DNA of 64,000 bases from Lewinellaceae bacterium (GCA_016719605.1 JADJYW010000015.1:124001-188000); one strand, 5' to 3'. Positions 24,500-34,959 are shown, counted from the first letter of the stretch. Numbers and translations: made by a program. Notes: generated from the sequence alone by a model not told the origin.

Positions 24500-27400
24500 A
24501 TGCCTTCTTTAAAAAAACAGTACATCATGCGTCAACTCGCTTTACTTGTGTGTTTGCTGGGCCTCGGGATGAATCTCTCCGCCCAGAGTGCTCTGAATTT
24601 TTGGAAACCCGTTGCCGAACAAAGCATCCAGCTCCCGGAAAACGGCGTGCGCACGGTAGAACCCGTGCAGTACAAAACCTTCCGACTGGACTATACCGGC
24701 ATGGCCGCTTCCCTGCGCCAGGCGCCGATGGAATTCACCGAGGCAGCCAACCAGCAGCCGCTTTTGATTGACCTGCCGCTGGCCGACGGCTCTTTCCGCA
24801 CGTTCCGCATGTGGGAATCGCCGATCATGGCCCCGGAACTTACCGCCAAATACCCCGAAATCCGGAACTACGCCGGTGTAGCCGCCGACAACTCCGGCAC
24901 CCGGGTACGCCTTGGCGTCGGCTACCAGGGCTTCCATGCCTTCCTGTTCGGCGAAGACGGCTCCTCGCAGTCTGTGCGCACCTACGCCAATGGCCAAAAC
25001 ACCAATTACATAGCCTACCGCCTGACGGACTTGCCCCAGGAGAACACGCCCGCCGGCGGAGCCTGGTGCGACGCCGACAACCAGCATATTGCCGATGAAA
25101 CACTGGAAAATTTGCTGGAGCAAGGCTCCGCTGTGGCCCAACGAGGCAACGCGTTGGTGGAACTGAAAACCTACCGGATTGCTATTGCAGCCAAAGGCGA
25201 GTACGCACAGTTTCACGGCGGCACCAAACCGCTGGTGCTGGCTGCGATCAATACCGCACTGAACTACATCGTGGACAAACAGGAGCGCGACTTCGGTGTT
25301 CGTATGATACTTATCGCCAACAACGACGAGATTATCTTTCTGGATCCTGCCACAGACCCCTACTCCGGCGATGTCGCGAGTGACTGGATGAACCAAAATC
25401 CGACTGCTATCAACTCCATTCTCGGGGGATCCAGCTATGATTTGGGGCATGTTTTTTCACGTTACGTTACCGGAACCACGCTGGGCGTTGTGGGCGGTCG
25501 AACTTGCAATGTAGTAAACAAAGCCCGCGGTGCCTCCTCTTATTCCAATACCAATTCAGAGAAATTTTTCCTGGTCGCCGCCCACGAATTCGGACACCAG
25601 CTTGATGCCAGCCATACCTGGTCCAACTGCCCGGACTTTCAGGTACAACTGGCCCAAGGGACGGCCTTCGAACCCGGGAGCGGCACGACCATCATGTCCT
25701 ATGCCGGTGCTTGTGGGGGAGGGGGCAACAACGTACAGAATATGGAGGACTCGTACTATCACATCGGCTCCATCGTACAGGTAAAAACCTTCGTCTGGCA
25801 AGGAGACGGCAGTGCCTGTGGCGCCGTTGTCCCAACGACCAACACCGAACCGGAGGTGTCTGTCATAAGTCCGAAAAACGTCTTTATTCCGGCTGGAACA
25901 CCCTTCCGGCTCACTGCTTCGGGTACCGACCCCGATGGAACACCCCTCACCTATTGCTGGGAACAATACGACACCGGCCCGGCATCCACCCTCGGTTCGC
26001 CCACAGGCAACGCGCCCATGTTCCGCTCCTTCCCGCCAACCAGCTCGCCTACCCGCTATTTCCCGCGCTTACAAACCGTATCCACCAATACCAGCTCCGG
26101 CACAGAAGTAGTGCCACAGTACGACCGCAACCTCACCTTCCGGGTGACCCTGCGAGACAACCACCCCGCAAGCGGCGGACAAGACTGGGAAGAAATCAAA
26201 CTATCCGTCACGACAGCTGCGGGCCCATTTCTGGTATCCTACCCGAACGCCAACGGCGTGGTGTGGACCCAGGGCGAAGACCGTTTGATGGAATGGGACA
26301 TAGCCAATACCGACAAGGCGCCCATCAACTGCCAATTGGTGAACATCAAAATGAGTACCGACGGCGGTATCACGTTCCCGCTTACACTGGCAACCAACGT
26401 ACCCAACAAAGGCCGGCACTGCATCCGGGTGCCCAACGTCATCACGAGCACCGTGCGCATCATGGTAGAAGCCGAAGACAATGTCTTTTTCGATATGTCC
26501 AACGCCAACCTGCGCATAGAGGCGGCCCAGCAGCCGTCGTTCACCCTGTGTGCACCCGCCGTTTTTGACACCATTTGCCTGCCTGCGCAAAACATGAGCG
26601 TGCTGGGAACAGCAGCCCTCGCCGGCTTCAGCGACCCGATTACCCTGAGCGCCGGTACTTTGCCCGCCGGTGTGACAGCCACATTCTCGCCCAATCCCGT
26701 AACGCCCGGCAGCGATGTCCTGATGGTGCTCAACCTGCCCGCAGGCCAACAAGAGGGCACATTCAATGTAGATATCACCGCCGAGGCGGGCAGTACAACC
26801 AAAACATTCAGCAAAACGGTAACGGTCTTTCTTAACGACTTTGCCGGCCTTTCCCTGAAAACGCCGGTGAATGGCGCCGATGGCCAAAACCGCGCACCGG
26901 CCCTGCGCTGGAATGCCTCCCCCAATGCCAACACCTACGAGGTAGAATTAGCCACCAACCCCTCCTTTGCCTCCGGCACCATCATCGCTACACAAGACGG
27001 CATTACGGCCGACAGTTTCCAGGTGCCGCTGTTGCTCGAAAAAGGCGCCGTGTACTACTGGCGCTTCCGTCCGAAAAATGAATGCGGCACCGGCGACTGG
27101 CTGGGACCATTCGCTTTCGGAACCCTCGTGGATGTGTGCGCCGCGTTTCAGGCATTTGACCTGCCGAAAAATATCCCGACCAGCGTCTCGACGATTGAAT
27201 CCAAAATAACTGTTCCTGTAAGTGCCATTATCAGTGACGTGAACATCCGCAAAATCCAGGGGACACACCAGTTTTTCCGCGATCTGGAAGTACGTCTGGT
27301 AGGCCCGACGGGCACGGAAGTACTGCTGTTCAATCAAAAATGCGGCGGCTACAACGGCGGTTTCAACGTTGGTTTCGACGACTCCAGCCCAAACACCACG

Positions 27401-28174
27401 TTTGCCTGCCCGCCCTCTACCAGCGGCGCGATTTTCAAACCGGAGCAACTCCTCAATGCCTTCAACGGCCAAACCTCCAACGGAGAGGGGACCCTGCGCG
27501 TGAAAGACAACATGATCAGTTCGGGCGGCTCGCTCGCCGCTTTTGAACTGGAACTCTGTTCGAGCAGCTCCCTCAACCCGCCGGTACTGGTGAACAACAA
27601 CCCGCTGGCTATCGCACCGGGCGTCAATGCCGTTGTGGGCACCAACCTGCTGAAAACAGAAGACTCCAACAACAGCGACAACGAGCTGCGCTACACCCTG
27701 ATGAGCAAACCCCGGCACGGCATGTTGCAACTGTACTGGACAGGTGAAATGCAGGTAGGCGACCAGTTCACCCAGGTCGACCTGAACAACAACGGCTTGC
27801 GGTATTTCCACTACGGCACCAATGCCGAAACCGATAACTTCTGTTTCACGGTGACCGACGGCGAAGGCGGCCTGATTTATGATTGCTTCACGGTACAGCC
27901 CCTGCCGCTCAGCACTCGGGAGGCCCGTTCGCTGGACTTCCTGCTGACCCCCAACCCGGCTACCGAAACCGCACGGCTCGCCTTCGGCGAAAACCTCCGC
28001 TCCAGCACCCGCGTCCGTCTGTTCGACATGGCCGGTCGTATGGTACAAACACAGGCTTTGGCCGCCGGCCAAACAACCCTACTCCTGCATGTAGTCAACC
28101 TGCCCAAGGGCGTGTACACCATTGCGGTGGACAATGCCGAGGGCAGCGGTGTGCAGAAGTTGGTGGTGCGATAG
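24500..28174 (+). CDS. Secreted reprolysin-like metalloprotease, T9SS substrate (copy 1)
   Basis: The 1224 residues start with a signal peptide (LALLVCLLGLGMNLSAQ), then a prodomain-like region of about 190 residues. The zinc protease domain has HEFGHQLDASH at about 361-371 and the Met-turn GTTIMSYAG. Ig/fibronectin-like modules follow, then a proprotein-convertase P-like domain (about 900-1017), a cadherin/CSPG-like repeat (RYTLMSKPRHGMLQLYW) and a type A T9SS C-terminal sorting domain starting at LLTPNPATETARLAFGENL. The metzincin Gly in HExxHxxGxxH is Asp here. It is a predicted surface or extracellular protease. A second ATG (24527) is also possible. Its neighbour at 28417 is a tandem paralogue with the same order. 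Confidence 0.9.
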   Translation: MPSLKKQYIMRQLALLVCLLGLGMNLSAQSALNFWKPVAEQSIQLPENGVRTVEPVQYKTFRLDYTGMAASLRQAPMEFTEAANQQPLLIDLPLADGSFRTFRMWESPIMAPELTAKYPEIRNYAGVAADNSGTRVRLGVGYQGFHAFLFGEDGSSQSVRTYANGQNTNYIAYRLTDLPQENTPAGGAWCDADNQHIADETLENLLEQGSAVAQRGNALVELKTYRIAIAAKGEYAQFHGGTKPLVLAAINTALNYIVDKQERDFGVRMILIANNDEIIFLDPATDPYSGDVASDWMNQNPTAINSILGGSSYDLGHVFSRYVTGTTLGVVGGRTCNVVNKARGASSYSNTNSEKFFLVAAHEFGHQLDASHTWSNCPDFQVQLAQGTAFEPGSGTTIMSYAGACGGGGNNVQNMEDSYYHIGSIVQVKTFVWQGDGSACGAVVPTTNTEPEVSVISPKNVFIPAGTPFRLTASGTDPDGTPLTYCWEQYDTGPASTLGSPTGNAPMFRSFPPTSSPTRYFPRLQTVSTNTSSGTEVVPQYDRNLTFRVTLRDNHPASGGQDWEEIKLSVTTAAGPFLVSYPNANGVVWTQGEDRLMEWDIANTDKAPINCQLVNIKMSTDGGITFPLTLATNVPNKGRHCIRVPNVITSTVRIMVEAEDNVFFDMSNANLRIEAAQQPSFTLCAPAVFDTICLPAQNMSVLGTAALAGFSDPITLSAGTLPAGVTATFSPNPVTPGSDVLMVLNLPAGQQEGTFNVDITAEAGSTTKTFSKTVTVFLNDFAGLSLKTPVNGADGQNRAPALRWNASPNANTYEVELATNPSFASGTIIATQDGITADSFQVPLLLEKGAVYYWRFRPKNECGTGDWLGPFAFGTLVDVCAAFQAFDLPKNIPTSVSTIESKITVPVSAIISDVNIRKIQGTHQFFRDLEVRLVGPTGTEVLLFNQKCGGYNGGFNVGFDDSSPNTTFACPPSTSGAIFKPEQLLNAFNGQTSNGEGTLRVKDNMISSGGSLAAFELELCSSSSLNPPVLVNNNPLAIAPGVNAVVGTNLLKTEDSNNSDNELRYTLMSKPRHGMLQLYWTGEMQVGDQFTQVDLNNNGLRYFHYGTNAETDNFCFTVTDGEGGLIYDCFTVQPLPLSTREARSLDFLLTPNPATETARLAFGENLRSSTRVRLFDMAGRMVQTQALAAGQTTLLLHVVNLPKGVYTIAVDNAEGSGVQKLVVR

Positions 28175-28183
28175 GTAGGTGGC

Positions 28184-28239
28184 GGCGGGATTTATCCCGC
28201 CGATGTGGCATATACAGATACGGCAGGATAAATCCCGCC
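28184..28239. repeat. REP-like GGCGGGATTTATCCCGCC palindromes
   Basis: GGCGGGATTTATCCCGCC (28184-28201) and GGCAGGATAAATCCCGCC (28222-28239) lie between the metalloprotease stop and a terminator. They are related in design to the palindromes after fbp. Confidence 0.7.
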
Positions 28240-28250
28240 GCTACAGTTAA

Positions 28251-28296
28251 AAAATCCGTGTCCGGTTTGTGTGCATCCCGGGCACGGATTTTTTTT
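28251..28296 (+). terminator. Intrinsic terminator after metalloprotease copy 1
   Basis: AAAATCCGTGTCCGG (28251-28265) pairs with CCCGGGCACGGATT (28277-28290, one bulge) and is followed by a T-run to 28296. Confidence 0.8.
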
Positions 28297-28416
28297 GCCT
28301 TTTGCCATTAGGCATGCTTCGGAGCCATATTTATCTGCAAAAAACATAGGGGATTAACCCGTTTTTGCACTCTAATCCAGACATAACTTTTTTGACATCT
28401 CCTCGTCTGTTTGCTC

Positions 28417-31400
28417 ATGCTGAAAAAACAACTATTGCTCGTGTTCGGGGCGCTGCTTGCCTTGCAGGCTGCTGCCCAAACGGTTTTTAGCGACCTCGCA
28501 GAAACTGCTATCCTGCAAACCTCGGAGCGCCGCACGGCACCACAGCGCTACCGTACGCTCCAGCTGGATGCCGCCGCGTTGCAAGGGGTGCTGGCTACTG
28601 TGCCCGGGCACAGCAATGCCCGGCAAAATGCCGACGCGCAGACGATACTGAACCTGCCCCTCCCCGAGGGCGGCACCGCCCGATTCCGGCTTGCCGAAGC
28701 AGCGGTCATGCACCCGGACTTGCAGCGGCGCTACCCCGGTATCCGCAGTTACACCGGCTATAGTGCCGACGACCCGACCGCTTTGCTCAAATGCAACTGG
28801 ACACCCTACGGCTTTCACGCCATGCTGGTTTCCAACCGCTGGGGCACCGTTTTCGTGGAACCGTACCGCCTCGGCAATACGGCGCACTACATTGCTTACG
28901 ACAAAAAAGACTATTTGCCGGAGGCAAAAAAACACCTGTTCAGCTGCGGAACCCAACCCGATGCACAGCAGGAAATGCAGCAAAACATCCTTCCAGCCCC
29001 GGTTTCGGCACGCAGCAACGACGGCAATATGCGCCAATACCGGCTGGCATTGGCCTGTACAGCAGAATACGCCGGTTTTCATGGCGGGGACAAGTCGTTG
29101 GCACTCGCCGCTATGGTGGTGTCTGTCAACCGAATCAATAGCGTGTACGAACGGGAGTTCGCCGTCACCCTGCAATTGATACCCAACACCGATACCCTGA
29201 TTTTTCTGAATGCCCTCAGCGACCCCTATACCAACAACAACGGCGGGGATATGCTGGACCAAAATCGGACCACCTGCAACAACCTCATCGGCTCGGCAAA
29301 CTATGACATCGGTCATGTATTCAGCACCGGGGGCGGTGGCATTGCGTCACTTGCATCGGTGTGCGGGATTTCCAAGGCGGAGGGCGTAACCGGTCAGGGT
29401 TCACCCATCGGCGATCCCTTCGACATTGACTATGTGGCCCACGAAATAGGGCACCAGTTCAGCGCCAACCATACTCAAAATAACAGCTGCGAACGCAATG
29501 GCCTCACGGCCATGGAGCCGGGCAGTGGCTCCACCATTATGGGTTATGCCGGAATATGCAGCCCCAACGTACAAAACAACAGCCACGACTATTTCCACGG
29601 TGTCAATGTGGCCGAAGTCACCCAGTTTATTACCCAGGGAGCAGGCAACAACTGCCCGCTCCTAATCCCCAACAGCAACAGTGCCCCGACGGTCTTTGCC
29701 GGGCTGAGCTATACCATCCCCCGCTCCACTCCTTTTGTGCTGCGTGCCGTAGCCGACGATACCAACCCCGACGATGTACTAACCTACTGCTGGGAACAAA
29801 TGGACAACCAAACGGCCGTCATGCCGCCCAATGCTACGAGTACCGGTGGCCCGCTGTTTCGCACGTTCCCACCGGATACCCTGCCCGAGCGTTATTTCCC
29901 GCGGCTGCTTACCTTGGTTACAGGCGCCAGTTCCACCTGGGAAAAACTGCCCGCCGCCGGGCGAACGCTCAAGTTCCGGGTTACCGCCCGGGACAACAAC
30001 CCCGCCGGCGGCAGCACGGCCCAGGATGACATGGTTGTAACGGTAGCGGCCGGGGCAGGGCCGTTTGCCGTCACCCAGCCCAACACGGCTACCGCGTGGC
30101 GCAGCGGCGAATACCGCATTATCACCTGGAACGTGGCCAATACCGACCAAACGCCGGTCTTTTGCCCATCGGTGAATATCCGCCTGAGCACCGACGGGGG
30201 TTTCACTTACCCCGAATTATTGGCCGCCGAGGTACCCAATACCGGTGCGTATTGTATTCAGGTGCCGGATATCGAGACAGCCACAGCCCGCATCAAGGTG
30301 GAAGCCGCGAACAACATTTTTTTCGACATCTCGAACGCCAACTTCCAGATTGCTCCGCCGCAGGCCCCGTCGTTTTCGTTGTGCGTGGCAGAGCCTATTG
30401 CGCAGGTGTGTTTGCCCCAAACATTCAGCACATCCATGACGACCAATGCCCTGCTGGGCTTTTCCGATCCGGTCTTGCTGGATGTGTCGGGGTTGCCCGC
30501 CGGCTCCACGGCACTGTTCAGCCCCAACCCGGTCGTGCCCGGCCAGACAGTTCAAATGGCCCTCGAATTCCCCGGCGGGTTGCCCGAAGGTGTTCTGGAT
30601 ATTACGGTGCGCGGCATCGCGGGCGCCGATACGGTTACACTTCCGATGAACCTGACCTTGGTTTCCAACAACTTTGACAACCTGAGTCTCCTGGCGCCCG
30701 CCAACGGCGCCGGTGGGTTGGATCAAACCCCCGTGCTGCGCTGGCAGGCTGTGCCCGATGCCGATACCTACGATGTACAACTGGCAGCCAGCCCCACCTT
30801 CGCCAATCTGGTGGTTGAGCGGGAAAACCTGGCAGTGGACAGCCTGAAAATGCCCTTGTTACTGGAAAAAGGCGTAGTGTATTACTGGCGCGTACGCCCC
30901 AAAAACGCATGCGGAACAGGCAAATGGGTCGGGCCGTTTGCCTTTGCTACCGTGGTGAATACCTGCTCCCGATTGGAAGCCTTCGATTTACCCAAAAACA
31001 TATCGGCCAACCAGGCAGCCACCATAGAATCGAAAATTACCGTGCTCGCCAACAGCATCATCAGCGACGTCAATGTGGCGAAAATACAGGGCACTCATCA
31101 GTTTTTCCGCGACCTGGAAGTGCGCCTGGTCAGCCCCGCAGGCACCGAAGTTTTGCTGTTCAAAGATAAATGCGGCAACTTCAACGGCGGTTTCAACATC
31201 GGTTTCGACGACAGTGCACTCTCCGAAATGACTTGCCCGCCGCCAAACAACGGCACCCTGTTTCAGCCGGTGTCCACTACCCCGCTGAGCATACTGCATG
31301 GTGAAAACACCGCCGGCGACTGGACGCTCCGGGTACGCGACAATGTCATCAGCTCGGGCGGTTCCATTTCGGCCTTTGAACTGGAGCTTTGTGCCAACAC

Positions 31401-32007
31401 GACGTTATTCCCGCCGGTCATCGTCAACAACAACATCCTGTATGTGGAACCCGGCAACAACAAAGTCGTGACCAACGACCTGCTCAAAGCCGAAGATGCC
31501 GACAACACCGACAACGAACTAACCTACACCCTGATGACCGTGCCGCAACACGGGCAGTTGCAACTGTTCTGGATGGGCCAGATGCTGCCCGGTGCGCAGT
31601 TTACCCAGGCCGATCTGAACAACGGCGGGCTGCGGTATTTCCATTACGGCACCAATGCCCTGACCGACCAGTTTTGCTTTGCTGTGACCGATAGTACGGG
31701 TGGTCTTGCCCAGGGTTGTTTCACGGTGCAGCCGCTGCCGCTCGGTACGAAGGAAGCCCATACGCTTGATTTCCTGCTGGCCCCCAACCCGGCTACTGAA
31801 ACGGTACGCCTCGCCTTCGGCGAAAACCTCCGCTCGGACACCCGCGTCCGCCTGTTCGACATGGCCGGCCGCATGGTGCAAACACAGGTATTGGCCGAAG
31901 GCCAAACGGTGCTGCTCCTGAATGTGGCCGGTCTGCCCCGAGGCCTGTACGCCGTTGCCGTGGACAATGCCGGGGGCAGCGGCATGCAAAAGTTGGTGGT
32001 ACGGTAG
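28417..32007 (+). CDS. Secreted reprolysin-like metalloprotease, T9SS substrate (copy 2)
   Basis: The 1196-residue product is a paralogue of the gene just upstream with the same architecture. It has a signal peptide (MLKKQLLLVFGALLALQAAA), prodomain, zinc motif HEIGHQFSANH at about 342-352 with Met-turn GSTIMGYAG, Ig/FN-like modules, P-like domain (FDLPKNISANQAATIESKIT), cadherin-like repeat and T9SS sorting domain LLAPNPATETVRLAFGENL. The C-terminal third is much more alike between copies than the protease domains. The metzincin Gly is Ser here. The ATG at 28417 is preferred over an in-frame TTG two codons earlier. A terminator separates the two genes, so each has its own transcript. Confidence 0.9.
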   Translation: MLKKQLLLVFGALLALQAAAQTVFSDLAETAILQTSERRTAPQRYRTLQLDAAALQGVLATVPGHSNARQNADAQTILNLPLPEGGTARFRLAEAAVMHPDLQRRYPGIRSYTGYSADDPTALLKCNWTPYGFHAMLVSNRWGTVFVEPYRLGNTAHYIAYDKKDYLPEAKKHLFSCGTQPDAQQEMQQNILPAPVSARSNDGNMRQYRLALACTAEYAGFHGGDKSLALAAMVVSVNRINSVYEREFAVTLQLIPNTDTLIFLNALSDPYTNNNGGDMLDQNRTTCNNLIGSANYDIGHVFSTGGGGIASLASVCGISKAEGVTGQGSPIGDPFDIDYVAHEIGHQFSANHTQNNSCERNGLTAMEPGSGSTIMGYAGICSPNVQNNSHDYFHGVNVAEVTQFITQGAGNNCPLLIPNSNSAPTVFAGLSYTIPRSTPFVLRAVADDTNPDDVLTYCWEQMDNQTAVMPPNATSTGGPLFRTFPPDTLPERYFPRLLTLVTGASSTWEKLPAAGRTLKFRVTARDNNPAGGSTAQDDMVVTVAAGAGPFAVTQPNTATAWRSGEYRIITWNVANTDQTPVFCPSVNIRLSTDGGFTYPELLAAEVPNTGAYCIQVPDIETATARIKVEAANNIFFDISNANFQIAPPQAPSFSLCVAEPIAQVCLPQTFSTSMTTNALLGFSDPVLLDVSGLPAGSTALFSPNPVVPGQTVQMALEFPGGLPEGVLDITVRGIAGADTVTLPMNLTLVSNNFDNLSLLAPANGAGGLDQTPVLRWQAVPDADTYDVQLAASPTFANLVVERENLAVDSLKMPLLLEKGVVYYWRVRPKNACGTGKWVGPFAFATVVNTCSRLEAFDLPKNISANQAATIESKITVLANSIISDVNVAKIQGTHQFFRDLEVRLVSPAGTEVLLFKDKCGNFNGGFNIGFDDSALSEMTCPPPNNGTLFQPVSTTPLSILHGENTAGDWTLRVRDNVISSGGSISAFELELCANTTLFPPVIVNNNILYVEPGNNKVVTNDLLKAEDADNTDNELTYTLMTVPQHGQLQLFWMGQMLPGAQFTQADLNNGGLRYFHYGTNALTDQFCFAVTDSTGGLAQGCFTVQPLPLGTKEAHTLDFLLAPNPATETVRLAFGENLRSDTRVRLFDMAGRMVQTQVLAEGQTVLLLNVAGLPRGLYAVAVDNAGGSGMQKLVVR

Positions 32008-32041
32008 AAGGGCGCTCTGTAAATAATTTTTCACCGCAGAG

Positions 32042-32219
32042 GAGGCTGTATCATAAGTCCGCACCGTATTGCGCCGTTGACAGGCGAATTCATTTTTTGA
32101 CAGGATAAAAAGGATTTACAGGATTTTCGGCGACTCCGTCGCCGAAAATCCTGTAAATCTTGTAAATCCTGTCTGAAAAAAATCAATTCCCGTCAAAGCC
32201 ATGCTTTTGAGACAGCCTC
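32042..32219. mobile_element. MITE copy 1 (about 178 bp) inside a CCGCAGAG palindrome
   Basis: The ends GAGGCTGT and ACAGCCTC are inverted. The interior matches, in reverse complement, the element at 42252-42432 over its length, including the hairpin GATTTTCGGCGACTCCGTCG. It has no coding capacity. It is flanked by TTTCACCGCAGA and TCTGCGGTGAAA, the two halves of a dispersed palindrome, so it sits at the centre of a hairpin. Confidence 0.85.
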
Positions 32220-32298
32220 CTCTGCGGTGAAATATGAAAGGCGACTTACGCGACACACTGCGCATCTTTGCAGCCCGAACCGCATTTTCTACTTCGTC

Positions 32299-34893
32299 AT
32301 GTATTCCACACCGCAAAAAAAACGCCGTCCGCTGTGGCTGCGCATGTTCCTGACCACGGGTATTGTCGTGGCGATATTGGCTGTGGCCCTTGTCCTGCTC
32401 GCCGCGTTTTTCAGTAAACAAATTACCCGCCGCGTGCTGGAGGAAGTGAGCAACAGCCTGCGCACCGAACTGGAAGTGCGCGATGCCGGCCTCTCCCTGC
32501 TCAGTGGTTTCCCCAACGCTTCGGTCAACCTCGCCGACGTGCGCGTGAAGGATGCCTTCGGAAAAAACCTGCTCGTTGCCCGCGAGGTCGCTTTTCGCTT
32601 TAAAATCACGAGCCTGTTCGGCGACCGCATCGAAATCAAAAACCTGCGCATCAGCGGCGGCGGTATCGCCGTACGCATCAACCAGCGCGGCCAGGCCAAC
32701 TACGATATTTTCAAAACGGCCGGACAACGGGCCGCTGCACCCGCCGACAGCGGCCTGCGCATTGCCCTCGAAAATGCCGAATTAGTCAACCTGCTCCTCT
32801 CGTACCAGAATGCCAAAACCAACCAAATTGCCGAAATCAACCTGCGCAGCGCCGGTTTTGCCGGCGATTTTTCCGCACAAAAATTTGACCTGTCCAGCCA
32901 GGCCGACCTCACCGTGGCCCGCCTGCAACTGGATCAGAGTCGGTACCTGCTTGGCAAAACCGTGCGCTACAATGCCGTCATTGCCGTGGATATCGAGAAG
33001 GGGCTGTTCGATTTCCAGAACGTGGAACTCACCGTTGGCGGCAACGCCTTCACGGTAGAGGGCATTGCCGTGAACAAACCCGACTATACCGACCTGAACC
33101 TGAAACTGCTGGGTCAGGAGGGCGACGTTTCGGTGGTCGTAGACCTGTTACCCGAACCCTACCATAGTTATTTCAGCGATTTTCAGAGCAGCGGAGCCTA
33201 CACGTTCACCGGTTTTGTGCGCGGCCGTGCCGGCAAAACCCAAACGCCTACCGTGGGTGCAGAAGCAACCCTCCGCAACGGTTCTGTGCGCTCCGAAAAA
33301 CTGCAAAGTCCCCTGCGCAACGTGTCTTTCCGGGCCGTGTACAGTGCCCCTCCCGACGGCAGGGGTGTTTTTGAAATAGCCGACTTTCAGGCCGATTTCG
33401 GTGGGCAGCCGCTTGCTTTCAACCTGAAAATAACCGATCTCGACGACCCCAGCGTGGATTTTCAATGCCACGGCGCTTTGCCGCTGAACGCCGCGTACGG
33501 CCTGTTCGACGACCCGGCCGTGACGGCAGGCGACGGTATTGTTCGCATCAACCGCCTTTCCGTGCAGGGGCGCTACGCCGATATGACCAGCATGAGTCGC
33601 ATTGCCGGCGTTCGGGCCGGCGGGGAGATGCAGTTTGAGGAAGCCGAAATTACATACAACGGCGTGCCGATCAATTTCCGAAGCGGGCGCCTGATGCTGG
33701 AGGACAACCTGTTTGCACTCGACAGCCTTGACGTGCAAGTCGGACGCAGCGATTTTGCCTTTCGTGGCAGCGCCCGCAACCTCCTGCCCGTGCTGTTTGC
33801 CGATTCGCTCAACACCACCGATGCCCTGCTGGAATTCAGCGGCAGCCTGCACGCCCGCCAGTTCGACATCACCCAGTTCATGGCCATGCTCGCCGTGCAG
33901 GAGGATGCCGTGGAGGGTGGCCAGGCAGCACTCGACTCCCTGCGCACCGCTGCCAACACCGAGCGGCAACGCCTCACCGACCGGCTCAAAGGCGCATTTT
34001 CGGCTACTTTCGAGGCGTTTGAGTACGAAAAAATTCAAGGAAAAAATTTCGTCGGACAATTGGCGCTGGATCACAACCAACTGGTACTGAAAGGTGGCGC
34101 CCAAACCATGCAAGGCGCCATTACCCTCGACGGTATCGCGCACTTTGCCATCAGCCCCACCCTCCAGATGCGCATCACCGCCACCGATATTGATTTGCGC
34201 ACCTGCATGGAGCAATGCGACAACTTTGGCCAAAGCGTGATGACTGCCGACAACCTGCGGGGCCGTCTGTCGGGGCGCGTGGTTGTGTATGCTTTCTGGG
34301 ATGAGCGCAACGAATTTTTGATGGACAAACTCCGCGCATATACCGATGTGACGGCCTCCAACGGCGAACTCGTTGGCCTCCCGATGCTGGAAGAATTTTC
34401 CACCTTCATCCACATCGAAGACCTGCGGCGGGTCAAGTTTACCACCATGCACAACTACCTCGAAATTCGGGATCGGAACCTGTACTTGCCCGCTATGCTC
34501 ATCCAGAGCAATGCCCTGAACATGACCCTCTCCGGCACCCACAGTTTTGACAACGATATTGACTACAAAATAAAGGTGAACGCCGGCCAGACCCTGCTCA
34601 GCCGCATCAAACGCCACGATCCCGATCTGGATCCGTTGCCCGCGCGGGACGGCCTGTTCAATGTGTTTTACACCATCGTGGGCAACCTGGATCAATACGA
34701 CATGAAGCGCGGCAAAAAAACGGTCAAAGCCGAGTTTGAGCGCAGCGAAGCCCGCAAAAAGGTCATCGCCACGGCCATAGACAACGCATTTCGGGGTGTG
34801 GATACCCGCCCTGCCCCCGAGCCGGACGACGCGGAATACCTGGACCCGATTACCGGGAGCAAAGGAAGACCCGGGGCGGTTCAGGAGCACTGA
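32299..34893 (+). CDS. AsmA-like outer-membrane assembly/lipid-transfer protein
   Basis: The 864 residues have a cytoplasmic basic N-terminus, one transmembrane helix (TTGIVVAILAVALVLLAAFF, about 19-38) and a long periplasmic part rich in beta strands. LRTELEVRDAGLSLLSGFPN and VAFRFKITSLFGDRIEIKNL near the N-terminus, and a C-terminal region with YKIKVNAGQTLLSRIKRHDP, fit the AsmA/TamB-type family. Those members bridge the periplasm in lipid transport or outer membrane homeostasis. MlaE/F elsewhere in the window act in the same compartment but there is no operon link. The ATG at 32299 was chosen because it starts the typical charged leader; an upstream in-frame start overlaps the MITE border. 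Confidence 0.8.
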   Translation: MYSTPQKKRRPLWLRMFLTTGIVVAILAVALVLLAAFFSKQITRRVLEEVSNSLRTELEVRDAGLSLLSGFPNASVNLADVRVKDAFGKNLLVAREVAFRFKITSLFGDRIEIKNLRISGGGIAVRINQRGQANYDIFKTAGQRAAAPADSGLRIALENAELVNLLLSYQNAKTNQIAEINLRSAGFAGDFSAQKFDLSSQADLTVARLQLDQSRYLLGKTVRYNAVIAVDIEKGLFDFQNVELTVGGNAFTVEGIAVNKPDYTDLNLKLLGQEGDVSVVVDLLPEPYHSYFSDFQSSGAYTFTGFVRGRAGKTQTPTVGAEATLRNGSVRSEKLQSPLRNVSFRAVYSAPPDGRGVFEIADFQADFGGQPLAFNLKITDLDDPSVDFQCHGALPLNAAYGLFDDPAVTAGDGIVRINRLSVQGRYADMTSMSRIAGVRAGGEMQFEEAEITYNGVPINFRSGRLMLEDNLFALDSLDVQVGRSDFAFRGSARNLLPVLFADSLNTTDALLEFSGSLHARQFDITQFMAMLAVQEDAVEGGQAALDSLRTAANTERQRLTDRLKGAFSATFEAFEYEKIQGKNFVGQLALDHNQLVLKGGAQTMQGAITLDGIAHFAISPTLQMRITATDIDLRTCMEQCDNFGQSVMTADNLRGRLSGRVVVYAFWDERNEFLMDKLRAYTDVTASNGELVGLPMLEEFSTFIHIEDLRRVKFTTMHNYLEIRDRNLYLPAMLIQSNALNMTLSGTHSFDNDIDYKIKVNAGQTLLSRIKRHDPDLDPLPARDGLFNVFYTIVGNLDQYDMKRGKKTVKAEFERSEARKKVIATAIDNAFRGVDTRPAPEPDDAEYLDPITGSKGRPGAVQEH

Positions 34894-34917
34894 CGGGGTG
34901 AATTGTGTTCAAACATC

Positions 34918-34925
34918 TACTTTTG
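34918..34925 (+). promoter_or_regulatory. -7 promoter element of the bestrophin-like gene
   Basis: TACTTTTG, an exact TAnnTTTG match, 34 bases before the ATG at 34960. The intervening leader (CCCGCTCCCCTCCTCCACC and on) is nearly G-free. Confidence 0.6.
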
Positions 34926-34959
34926 CCCGCTCCCCTCCTCCACCTCCTCAACCAGTTGT

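Noticed and set aside
33148..34890. 580-codon open frame on the minus strand
   Set aside because: Antisense shadow of the AsmA-like gene; no start signal or recognisable protein features.
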